Positions 18,300 to 25,936 of a DNA stretch of 64,000 nucleotides are shown one piece after another. The notes below the pieces were generated by a model. The model saw only the letters and a program-made list of their open reading frames with translations. It was not told where the DNA came from and made no database searches. Where the stretch lies: NCBI GenBank assembly GCA_017432615.1, contig JAFRIV010000005.1:1-64000 (forward strand). Reading direction: 5' to 3'. The translations under genes and the position numbers were made by a program. The stretch's first letter is position 1, and every line of letters begins with the position of its first letter. The DNA is from Oscillospiraceae bacterium (lineage in GTDB: Bacteria > Bacillota > Clostridia > Oscillospirales > Oscillospiraceae).

Positions 18300-19922
18300 T
18301 CAGATCACGCTGTTTACAAGCAGCGGCATCAGCTGATCAAAAGCATAAACTTCGGCGCCGGGCTGTGCGTAGGCACCATACAGGATATTTCCCGCATCCG
18401 GGATGAACAGCCTTTCCATTCTTCTTACGGACAGCTCAAAAAGCGCATCGTCTCCGATTTCCTTTGCGATCAGTGCGGAGAGGGCATACACCGCTGTGGA
18501 ATGATACGAATAGCCGGGAACCGGCTCTCCGCTGACGGAATATCTTGCGGCGAGATTCCCGCTTTGGACTGCCTGCCGCAGCCATTGGATGCATTCCTCC
18601 GGGAGACTCCCGACCCGGCTCAGATTCCAGAAAGCATAAAGCGCCTCCGCGGTGTGGAGATCCGCGTCGCTGTACCGGCCGGTCCGATAATTGTAGCTGC
18701 TGTAATAAAGGGGAAACTGTTTCGAGATCAGTCCGCCCTGCAGGATCTCCTCCGCACTTTGAAGGGCGGGAGCAAAGGAAGGATCCAGTGCCGCCATTTC
18801 CTGCATTGCTGCCAGATCGAGATAGTGCAGAGCGATCGTTTCCGATTTCTTTCCGGAGGGGATCTCCGCAAAATCCACAAAACGTCCCCTGGAATCCATT
18901 TCCAGAGAGCGGATGTTCTGCAGCATCTGATCAGCCTGTTCGGTATATGCTTCTCCCCAGCGCTTGGCGGCATCCTGCAGCGCACTCCAGATACGCAGAT
19001 CGTCAATCAGCGCACTGGCGGAAGCCGGTTCGCCCTGTTCCGATACGTACCATGCCGGCAGAGTGCCGGAGACAAGCAGATCCTGTACACACAGCAGGGT
19101 CCTGTCAAACAGCGCCCGGTCATTGCATTGCAGGGCATAACGAAGCATCAGCCCCTCACTTTCACTGAGAACGTCCCTGCCGGAAGGAGAGGGACGTTTC
19201 TCCTGTCCAAGAATGCTGGTATAGATCTGCCCGGATTCTCCGGTAAAACTGCTTTGAAGGAACGCCATCGTCGCGGAAGCACGTCCGGCGCCTGCCCGAC
19301 GCAGGATGCCTTCCCACTCGCCCACCGTCAGCTCGCCGGAAGCATAATCCAGGACGGTTCCCTCTTTATTCAGCAGCACGGTACCGGGTATTTCATGCAG
19401 GCCCCAGGCATCAAAACAGGTCCTGTCCGTATCATAAAAACATTTTGCGGAAGCCCCTGCATCGAAAAGCGCTTTCTGCGCTTTTTCCACACTTTCGCGT
19501 CCCTTCTCCAGCCGGTCGATCAGGATCAGTTCAAACCCGTACTGAGAGGACAATGCCTCCATTTCCCGGATCGACTGCATCTGCCGCTCACAGTCCGGGC
19601 ACCAGCTTGCCCAGAACAGCAGGCAGATGCCATGCGGGGAAGCTGTGCTTTTCAGAAGGCTGCTGAGAGATCGCACGCTGCCGTCTGCCTCCGCAAAGGA
19701 GACAGCGGCGGGCATTTTGCCGAGGGAGAGATTGTCCGGCAGCAGGTCTTCCGGCGTGAGGAGCGACTCCTCCCACCCTTCCGGGGAAGGGGTCGGGGCA
19801 GGCTCTTCTTTAGCCCTGATCAGGCGAGTAAGCGCAGCTGCGGAGACGATCAGAAAGCAGACAAGCAATCCGATGCAGCCTATCAGCAGGATCTCGGTTT
19901 TATCAGGAGGAGAATGTTTCAT
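18300..19922 (-). CDS. Membrane-anchored thioredoxin (TlpA-like) fused to GH8-like glycoside hydrolase domain
   Basis: A 540-residue two-domain protein. A membrane anchor (about 10-32) and a Pro-rich linker lead to a TlpA/ResA-like thioredoxin domain (about 70-210) with CPDC at 108-111 in FWASWCPDCERQM and a cis-proline in EIPGT (177-181). The rest (about 225-540) resembles GH8/BcsZ endoglucanases of the alpha6/alpha6 fold: LSESEGLMLRYALQCNDRALF places Glu256 where the GH8 catalytic acid lies, and ASALIDDLRIWSALQDAAKRW (302-322) follows the GH8 signature around Asp307-308. BcsZ-type hydrolases accompany cellulose synthases, so the GH8 part fits this operon; fusion to a disulfide-exchange domain is unusual. 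The similarity is distant and activity is not assured. The ATG at 19922 has only a weak ribosome site and lies 72 bases after tetR. Confidence 0.72.
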   Translation of the reverse strand: MKHSPPDKTEILLIGCIGLLVCFLIVSAAALTRLIRAKEEPAPTPSPEGWEESLLTPEDLLPDNLSLGKMPAAVSFAEADGSVRSLSSLLKSTASPHGICLLFWASWCPDCERQMQSIREMEALSSQYGFELILIDRLEKGRESVEKAQKALFDAGASAKCFYDTDRTCFDAWGLHEIPGTVLLNKEGTVLDYASGELTVGEWEGILRRAGAGRASATMAFLQSSFTGESGQIYTSILGQEKRPSPSGRDVLSESEGLMLRYALQCNDRALFDRTLLCVQDLLVSGTLPAWYVSEQGEPASASALIDDLRIWSALQDAAKRWGEAYTEQADQMLQNIRSLEMDSRGRFVDFAEIPSGKKSETIALHYLDLAAMQEMAALDPSFAPALQSAEEILQGGLISKQFPLYYSSYNYRTGRYSDADLHTAEALYAFWNLSRVGSLPEECIQWLRQAVQSGNLAARYSVSGEPVPGYSYHSTAVYALSALIAKEIGDDALFELSVRRMERLFIPDAGNILYGAYAQPGAEVYAFDQLMPLLVNSVI

Positions 19923-19994
19923 GATAATGAAAACTTTCTTGTTATTAGATGGATTCCAGAAAACACTTCCTACGGAATGAGGAACGAGCGAAAA

Positions 19995-20642
19995 TCATCC
20001 CCTTACAAATCTGGAGAGAAGCAGTTCCTCAAGTATGACCAGCTCCTTTTCCGGGTCAGACCCGTTCTCCGGCGCATAAATCAGACCGATAGAGAATCTT
20101 GTTACCGCGGCCAGCATGATATGAAAAATACTGGAGAGCATTTCATCTTCTCCGATCTGCGTGTTCAAAGTTCCGTCCATCAGGCCGCGTACATAGATCC
20201 GGTGAAACTGTGTTCTCAGATGCTCTATCATCAGGAGATAGGACTGTTGCTTTTCCCGGGGGACCGCAGCATATCGCATATAGCTGTTGAAGTTGTAGTT
20301 GAAACGAAGAACGTCCCGATGATTGCGGTACAGGTCAAGGAAAGAATCCATGAAAAACCGAAGATTTTCACCCGCGGTCATTTGCGCTACCCTTTCTGCC
20401 GGCACGGATGCCCTGTATGCTTTGATATACGTTTCCCATTTCGAGGTAGTGATCGTCAGCACGAGATCCAGCTTTGTTTCAAAATAGCGGTAGAGAGTCG
20501 CCCTTCCGACTTTACTTGCATCCGCGATCTCCGGCATGGTTACCTGTTCAATTCCTCTTTCGGAAAAGAGGGTAAATGCGGTTTCCAGAATGTGCTGTTT
20601 TTTTTCTAATTTCCAGGCTTTTCCTGCTGCGTAATCGTTCAA
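19995..20642 (-). CDS. TetR/AcrR family transcriptional regulator
   Basis: A 215-residue DNA-binding regulator. The N-terminal helix-turn-helix domain reads AFTLFSERGIEQVTMPEIAD then VGRATLYRYFETKLDLV, the classic TetR recognition region; the C-terminal ligand domain matches no family I know. It is the first gene after a perfect SigA promoter (20698-20726) and is followed, 72 bases later and on the same strand, by the exopolysaccharide genes, so it probably controls itself and the operon. The start is TTG at 20642 with AAGGA 11 bases upstream; no better codon is available. The inducer is unknown. Confidence 0.88.
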   Translation of the reverse strand: MNDYAAGKAWKLEKKQHILETAFTLFSERGIEQVTMPEIADASKVGRATLYRYFETKLDLVLTITTSKWETYIKAYRASVPAERVAQMTAGENLRFFMDSFLDLYRNHRDVLRFNYNFNSYMRYAAVPREKQQSYLLMIEHLRTQFHRIYVRGLMDGTLNTQIGEDEMLSSIFHIMLAAVTRFSIGLIYAPENGSDPEKELVILEELLLSRFVRG

Positions 20643-20670
20643 ATCCGGATCCGTCCTTGTTTGTGATAAT

Positions 20671-20679
20671 TGAGACTCA
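20671..20679. promoter_or_regulatory. Short palindrome in the tetR leader, possible operator
   Basis: TGAGACTCA is a perfect nine-base palindrome about 20 bases downstream of the -10 box, between the expected transcription start and the tetR start codon. TetR proteins commonly bind palindromes in this position, but most known sites are longer, so this is only a candidate. Confidence 0.3.
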
Positions 20680-20697
20680 TCATCTTAATCATAATAA

Positions 20698-20726
20698 ATT
20701 ATAGACGCCGGGAGAAATGCTGTCAA
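20698..20726 (-). promoter_or_regulatory. SigA-type promoter of the tetR-exopolysaccharide operon
   Basis: On the minus strand TTGACA (20726-20721) is followed by 17 bases and TATAAT (20703-20698), a perfect consensus. It lies 55 bases before the TTG start of tetR. Such a strong promoter ahead of an energy-costly operon implies that a repressor or post-translational control limits output. Confidence 0.85.
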
Positions 20727-20765
20727 GAAAAAAATGGTTGAAGAATGCATCTGCAGGATGAATTT

Positions 20766-20875
20766 ATGCATATTACACAGGAAATGCAGAGATTATACGT
20801 TTGCCGGGAGCATTCCTGTTATACATATCACATAGGAAATACATAGGTTATCCGTTTACAGAGAGCATTCCTGCT
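20766..20875. repeat. 55-bp direct tandem repeat, two copies
   Basis: Copy 1 spans 20766-20820 and copy 2 spans 20821-20875, head to tail with no gap. By eye they match at 44 of 55 positions without indels; shared blocks include GAGCATTCCTG and GGAAAT. Copy 1 can also pair internally (CAGGAAATGC with GCATTCCTG). The pair lies 40 bases upstream of the -35 box of the tetR-exopolysaccharide promoter and beyond the terminator of the antiporter operon, so it may hold regulator-binding sites. Together with the promoter and the terminator it accounts for the 328-base gene-free stretch 20643-20970. Confidence 0.75.
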
Positions 20876-20895
20876 TGCGCCGGAGCATAAAAGAG

Positions 20896-20940
20896 CGGGC
20901 TGTGAAGTCCGGGAGGATTCCTCCTGTTCTTCACAGCCCG
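20896..20940 (-). terminator. Hairpin terminator of the Mrp-type operon
   Basis: CGGGCTGTGAAG (20896-20907) pairs perfectly with CTTCACAGCCCG (20929-20940), with a smaller GGAGG/CCTCC stem inside. On the minus strand the stem is followed by CTCTTTTATG, a modest T tract. It begins 30 bases after the stop of the last antiporter gene. Confidence 0.75.
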
Positions 20941-20970
20941 TATCGATTCAATTGTTTTGAAAAACGCTGT

Positions 20971-22962
20971 TTACCGAAATACGAGGACGAGGATCATGAC
21001 CACCAGCCCGATGCCGAAGAGCAGAAGGCCGAAGGAAAAATCGTTCAGAAGATTCACGGCACGCTCCGGGATCGGTACAGGGACGGTCAGATCCTCCGGC
21101 GTATGGGAGGCAGGATCGCCTTTCGGGATGGGAATGGGGCGGAGAATCGTTTTGCGCAGAGCGGCAACAAACCAGTCCGGCAGGGAGGCAGCCACATTGC
21201 TGATAAGCAGCGCCGCAAAGGTAAGGCCTTTGATCAGCGGACGATAAAGGGAATCCTCCAGATCCAGCTTCTCCGGCCAGAGATTGACATATCGCGCCAT
21301 GCCGCCTTCACCTTTTCTCATCAGGCAGGTGCGAATCAACCCGAAATATACCGCAGCCCCCAGCAGCAGAGAAATTGCCGCCCCTTTGAGGTTGGTCAGC
21401 GAAAACCAGTGGATCGCATGTTCCGGAGAAGAACCGTTTAAAAAGCTTTGACCGAGTTCGGCGATGCGCTGCATGGTATGGGAGGGAAACATGCCGAACA
21501 GCGGAAACAGCAGAGCGGGCAGGCCAAGGGCAATGGCGCTGTTGAGATTCATCTCCGGTTCGATCGCATCATACTTTGCCTGGATGGCGGGATCTTCATT
21601 TTTTTCCACAAATACGGCGACAAAAAGCTTGGTCATATAAGCAACCGTCAGCCCGCCGGAGAAGAGAAAGATCCACTCTACACATTTCATGGCGGCAATG
21701 CTGTTTCCGCCGTGCTGAAGCACTTCAATATATTCTACAATTCCCTCATGCAGCAGCGTCTTGCTGATATATCCGCTGAAGAGGGGCACACCCGCAATAC
21801 CGAGAGCTCCGGAGAGAAAAATAAGCTTTAACAGCGGTTTGTTCCGCCCGTAACCGCGAATCGCATTCAGATCCAACTGATGGCATTTCATATAAACAGC
21901 ACCCGCTGTCATGAAAAGCACCAGTTTGAAAAGCGAATGGTTGACCATATGCAGTTCCGTACCCCAGACGGCCAGGGCGTTTTCTTCTCCGAGAAGCCCC
22001 TGCATCCCAATGCCGACCAGAATAAACCCGATCTGCGATACGGAGGAGCAGGCAAGCGTCCGTTTGAGATTTACGGAAAACACCGCAATCACCGCACCAG
22101 TGAACATCGTGAGCACACCCAGGATCAGGATTGCCGTACCCCAGGCGGCGTCGTGAAGAAACACCCTGCAGGAGAGCACCAGCACCCCGAAAATGCCCGC
22201 CTTGGTCAGAATACCGGAGAGCAGCGCGGAGGCGGGAGCCGGTGCAACGGGATGTGCTTTGGGAAGCCAGATGTGCAGCGGATACATACCGGCTTTTGCT
22301 CCGTATCCGAAGAGAATCAGCGCACCGGCCGTATAAAGCCGTGCGCGCTTTTCCGCCGGGACGGCCGCACAGGAAGCCTGCAGGTCCCGAAGGGAGAGAG
22401 TGCCGACAAGATCCTTCAGCAGGAAAAGCCCCATCAGCATGACCATCCCGCCGAGCACCGCCACAGCCAGGTAAGTCTGCCCGGCCCGCATGGCGCCCGG
22501 CGTCTCATCGTGGATGACCATTACATAGGAAGTAAAGGACATGATTTCAAAAAAGATAAACGTGGTAAAAAGATCCGTTGAAAGGAAGACCCCGACCGTC
22601 GCCCCGAGCGTCATCAGCGTAAAGAAGTAATACCGGTTGCGATTGCGGTAATGGCTGAGGTATTCTTCGGAAAACACCGTCGTCATCAGCCACATGAAAG
22701 CGGCAATGCACGCATACATCGCCCGGAATCCGTCCGCTTCAAAGTTCAGACCGCCAAGCATCCATGTCAAGCTGCAGGAAAGGGTTTGCCCCCTCAATAC
22801 AGGGAGAAACAGGGCAAAGAGAAGCAAAAACTCAAACCCGGTGACACGCTGTGCAAAACGGTCGCGCAGATGCTTGCTTTTTCGCCCGATGCAGTAGGTG
22901 ATCACAGCACCGAGCATCGGCCAGAAGGCCAGGACGGGAAGAAAATAAGGTAGTTTTGTCAT
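20971..22962 (-). CDS. Proton-conducting antiporter subunit, NuoL/MrpA-type
   Basis: A 663-residue membrane protein of the complex I/Mrp ion-translocating family. It shows the channel residues of the fold: Glu in FIFFEIMSFTSYV (TM5), Lys in GYGAKAGMYPLHIWLPKAHP (TM7), and LLSGILTKAGIFG (TM8). It is longer than the other three paralogues of the operon, with a C-terminal extension containing further spans and the hydrophilic VNLWPEKLDLEDSLYRPLIK, as in long L-type subunits and HyfB-like proteins. It is the last gene of the operon, 13 bases after the previous stop, and a hairpin terminator follows. It should move protons or sodium across the membrane as part of an Mrp/Mbh-like assembly. Confidence 0.85.
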   Translation of the reverse strand: MTKLPYFLPVLAFWPMLGAVITYCIGRKSKHLRDRFAQRVTGFEFLLLFALFLPVLRGQTLSCSLTWMLGGLNFEADGFRAMYACIAAFMWLMTTVFSEEYLSHYRNRNRYYFFTLMTLGATVGVFLSTDLFTTFIFFEIMSFTSYVMVIHDETPGAMRAGQTYLAVAVLGGMVMLMGLFLLKDLVGTLSLRDLQASCAAVPAEKRARLYTAGALILFGYGAKAGMYPLHIWLPKAHPVAPAPASALLSGILTKAGIFGVLVLSCRVFLHDAAWGTAILILGVLTMFTGAVIAVFSVNLKRTLACSSVSQIGFILVGIGMQGLLGEENALAVWGTELHMVNHSLFKLVLFMTAGAVYMKCHQLDLNAIRGYGRNKPLLKLIFLSGALGIAGVPLFSGYISKTLLHEGIVEYIEVLQHGGNSIAAMKCVEWIFLFSGGLTVAYMTKLFVAVFVEKNEDPAIQAKYDAIEPEMNLNSAIALGLPALLFPLFGMFPSHTMQRIAELGQSFLNGSSPEHAIHWFSLTNLKGAAISLLLGAAVYFGLIRTCLMRKGEGGMARYVNLWPEKLDLEDSLYRPLIKGLTFAALLISNVAASLPDWFVAALRKTILRPIPIPKGDPASHTPEDLTVPVPIPERAVNLLNDFSFGLLLFGIGLVVMILVLVFR

Positions 22963-22975
22963 AAGTACCTCCCTC

Positions 22976-24433
22976 TCAACCGTGCACCAGCGTGCTCAGT
23001 GCGTCCATCAGCGGGCCGGAATGCACTCCGAAGATCACCATAGCAAGAATCAGAATGCCGAAAGGAATCAGCATGCGAAGCCCGGGATCCCGGTCCTTTT
23101 CCGTAAAGGAGAGGGAAGATCCCTCCGGTACAATATAGGCGCGCACGCTCATGGGCAAAAGATAGGCGGCGGTAAGAAGCGCGGAGAGCAACAGAGAAAC
23201 GATGCCGAACAGCGCATACGGATCATTCAGCTGCGCAGCTGCGGTAAGCAGATTTGTTTTGCTGATATAGCCGGGTAAAAGCGGTGTCCCTGTTAAGGCA
23301 AGGCCCGCAATCAGATAGGTTGCAAAGGTCAGGGGCATTTTCCTGCCAAGACCTTCCGTCTGGGGCACATACTCCCGTCCTGTTTTGCAAAGCACGGTGC
23401 CGGCACAGAAAAAGAGCGTGATCTTCATGATCCCGTGAAAAAGCATATGGCTCAGCGCTGCGGAAAGCCCGGCAGAGGTCATCAGGCAGGATCCAAAGAG
23501 GATATAGCTCAGGTTACTGACTGTGGAATAGGCAAGACGCCGCTTCCAGTGCTGCTCCCGCAAAGCCATGGCCGAGCCGAATAAAATGGTAAAAGCGGAG
23601 AGAAACAGCGCTGCATGCTGCGCCCAGGTGCCAAACAGAAGCTCCGGGCCAAAGGCAAACCAGGTGCTGCGGATGGATGCAAACACACCGCTCTTCACAA
23701 CGGCCACGGCATGCAGCAGCGCGGTGACAGGGGTCGGCGCAACACCGGCAGACGGCAGCCAGCCGTGCAGCGGGAAGATGGCAGCTTTTACCCCGAAGCC
23801 GATAAAGGTGAGAAGGTATGCGATGAGCAGATAGCTGTCGACCTCCCCGACAGGCGCAAACCCACCGAAGATATAGTCCTTCGCACCGGCGCGGCTGTAG
23901 AGCATCATGATCCCTACAAAGGACAGCGCTGCCCCGCCGATGGAGTAGAGGATGTATTTCCTCGCAGCTCGCATGGCTCGGTGATCTTCCTCATGAGCAA
24001 CCAGCGGGACGGTGACGAGCGTCAGCAGTTCATAGAAGAAATACATCGTGATCAGGTTGGCGCTCAGCGCGACACCCGCTGTTATGCCGTAGCTCATCGT
24101 GTAAAAGGCAAAGAAACGCGGAAGGTTTTCCTCATGCTCCATATACTCAAAGGCATAGAAGCTGGCTAGTGGCCACAGAAAACCGATCAGCCCCAGAAAG
24201 ACGACAGACAATCCGTCCAACCGCAGGGATAGGACAATGCTGTCGGTCAGATGCAGGAGTGTCAGTATACCGGACGGCTTTAAAAGGATCAGTAGGAGGA
24301 TCAGCAGTGAATTAAGTATTACAGCACAAGCGATAAAACCGTCTCGCTTTTTTGGGGAAGGCAGGGGAAGCCAGGCGGACAGTGCCCCTGCTGCCATCGG
24401 GAGCAGGATCGGAAGGATCAGGAACAGTTTCAT
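22976..24433 (-). CDS. Proton-conducting antiporter subunit, MrpD/NuoN-like (third copy)
   Basis: A 485-residue polytopic subunit with the family hallmarks MYFFYELLTLVTVPLVAHEE (TM5 Glu), GFGVKAAIFPLHGWLPSAGV (TM7 Lys) and LLHAVAVVKSGVFASIR (TM8 Lys). AVAVVKSG differs from the usual LLSGxxxKAG and resembles a particular subgroup of MrpD/HyfF-like subunits. Its ATG overlaps the stop of the preceding gene by four bases, so translation is coupled. It belongs to the same membrane assembly as the neighbouring paralogues. Confidence 0.85.
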   Translation of the reverse strand: MKLFLILPILLPMAAGALSAWLPLPSPKKRDGFIACAVILNSLLILLLILLKPSGILTLLHLTDSIVLSLRLDGLSVVFLGLIGFLWPLASFYAFEYMEHEENLPRFFAFYTMSYGITAGVALSANLITMYFFYELLTLVTVPLVAHEEDHRAMRAARKYILYSIGGAALSFVGIMMLYSRAGAKDYIFGGFAPVGEVDSYLLIAYLLTFIGFGVKAAIFPLHGWLPSAGVAPTPVTALLHAVAVVKSGVFASIRSTWFAFGPELLFGTWAQHAALFLSAFTILFGSAMALREQHWKRRLAYSTVSNLSYILFGSCLMTSAGLSAALSHMLFHGIMKITLFFCAGTVLCKTGREYVPQTEGLGRKMPLTFATYLIAGLALTGTPLLPGYISKTNLLTAAAQLNDPYALFGIVSLLLSALLTAAYLLPMSVRAYIVPEGSSLSFTEKDRDPGLRMLIPFGILILAMVIFGVHSGPLMDALSTLVHG

Positions 24434-25935
24434 GACAACATCCCTCCTATAATTGCTTCTGTAGTGTTTTCAACCAGTGCCATAAAAGGCTGAGGGAACA
24501 GCGTAAAGGCGGCAAGTGTCGTCAAAATCAGAAGCGGCACCAGGATCCACAACGTGGGGTCTTTTTTCACCAGGGTAGAATAATCAAAATCTGCACCCGG
24601 GAAGAAACCGTGGATGGTGATAGGCAACAGGTACCCGGCAGTGAGAATGGCGGAGATGAGCAGAATCACCGGCCCAAGCCAGCTGATCACGGGGAATCCG
24701 TTTTCCAGAGAGCCAAGAGCCAGATACCATTTGCTCATAAAGCCGCTCATAGGCGGGATCCCGACCAGCGCCAGAGAACAGAGGGTGAAACACCACAGAA
24801 CTACCGGCATTTCCTTGCCTATTCCCCGCAACTGGCGGACATCCGTTTTGTCTGTTTTGTAGATAATCGTTCCGGCACAGAGGAAAATCCCACCTTTTGC
24901 AAGGCTGTGGCAGAGCACGTGCAACAGGGAGCCCTCCAGCGCGGTATCGTTCATCAGGAAGATGCCGAAGAGAATGTAGCTCACCTGGCTGACGGTGGAA
25001 TATGCCAGACGCTTTTTAAAGATATTTTCGCGAAAGGCCATGGAAGACCCCATGAAAACTGTCAGCAAAGAGATGGTCAGAAGTGCGGTTTGCACCCAAG
25101 TGCCGGCAAGGAATTGCGCCCCGAAAAGATAATAGATCACGCGAAGAATTGCAATTACCCCTGCTTTTGTGACAACGCCGGAGAGCAGCGCGGAGGCGGG
25201 AGCGGGGGCCACAGGATGGGCGGCAGGCAGCCAGGCATGCAGCGGGAAAAGCCCTGTTTTTGCACCGAACCCTAGGATTGCAGCAAAGGCCACAGCCAGA
25301 AGCAACCCCTCATGCCCTTCCGTCAGCAGAGGATCCAGCACCCCTCCGTGTACAAAATTCAGTGTAGTGCCGTATTTTGCCAGAAAGGGGATTCCCATCA
25401 ATCCGGCAAAAGCACCGGCAAAGGAATACAGTAGGTATTTTATCCCTGCCTGGATCGATTCTTCACTCTGAATATGGAAGACCAGAGGCAGCGTGAGCAG
25501 CGTCATCCATTCAAAACACAGATACAGGGTCGGATAATTGGCGGAGAGCGTTACTCCAAGCATCGAAGCTTCTCCCATCAGGAAAAATGCATAAAAACGG
25601 GTGTGGTTGGTTTCATGCTGCATATACTCCATGGAAAAGATACCGCTCATTAGCCACATGAAAGAGCCAAGCCCCGCAAAAAAACAGGTAATTTCGTCTA
25701 CCGCAAAACGGAGCTCAATACTCGGGGCAAGATCGCACAGATGGAGAGAATGCCCTCTCAGCAGCAAAAGTACACATATGGTGGAAAGAAAAGTGCCGCC
25801 AAGGGAAAAAAGGACAAAAGGTCTGCGGCGGCTGCCCGCCTGTAATGCCGGGGCGAAAGCCACCGCAAGGCCGCAGAGCAGAGGGAAAAGGATCGGAACC
25901 AGGATCAGAAAACGGTTGGTCATCATAATTGGCAC
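24430..25935 (-). CDS. Proton-conducting antiporter subunit, MrpD-like (second copy)
   Basis: A 501-residue polytopic subunit with LYLCFEWMTLLTLPLVFHIQ (TM5 Glu), GFGAKTGLFPLHAWLPAAHP (TM7 Lys, His) and ASALLSGVVTKAGVIAILR (TM8 Lys). All residues thought to form the proton path in complex I-like subunits are present. One base separates it from the upstream paralogue and it overlaps the downstream one by four bases, showing tight operon packing and probable equal production. Confidence 0.86.
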   Translation of the reverse strand: MPIMMTNRFLILVPILFPLLCGLAVAFAPALQAGSRRRPFVLFSLGGTFLSTICVLLLLRGHSLHLCDLAPSIELRFAVDEITCFFAGLGSFMWLMSGIFSMEYMQHETNHTRFYAFFLMGEASMLGVTLSANYPTLYLCFEWMTLLTLPLVFHIQSEESIQAGIKYLLYSFAGAFAGLMGIPFLAKYGTTLNFVHGGVLDPLLTEGHEGLLLAVAFAAILGFGAKTGLFPLHAWLPAAHPVAPAPASALLSGVVTKAGVIAILRVIYYLFGAQFLAGTWVQTALLTISLLTVFMGSSMAFRENIFKKRLAYSTVSQVSYILFGIFLMNDTALEGSLLHVLCHSLAKGGIFLCAGTIIYKTDKTDVRQLRGIGKEMPVVLWCFTLCSLALVGIPPMSGFMSKWYLALGSLENGFPVISWLGPVILLISAILTAGYLLPITIHGFFPGADFDYSTLVKKDPTLWILVPLLILTTLAAFTLFPQPFMALVENTTEAIIGGMLS

Positions 25936-25936
25936 C

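Noticed and set aside
18240..20609. 789-codon plus-strand frame across the TlpA-GH8 and tetR genes
   Set aside because: It crosses two real genes and their intergenic gap, has no ribosome site and shows no recognisable domain.
20766..20875. Possible CRISPR array from the repeated units
   Set aside because: Only two adjacent diverged copies with no spacers between them and no cas genes.
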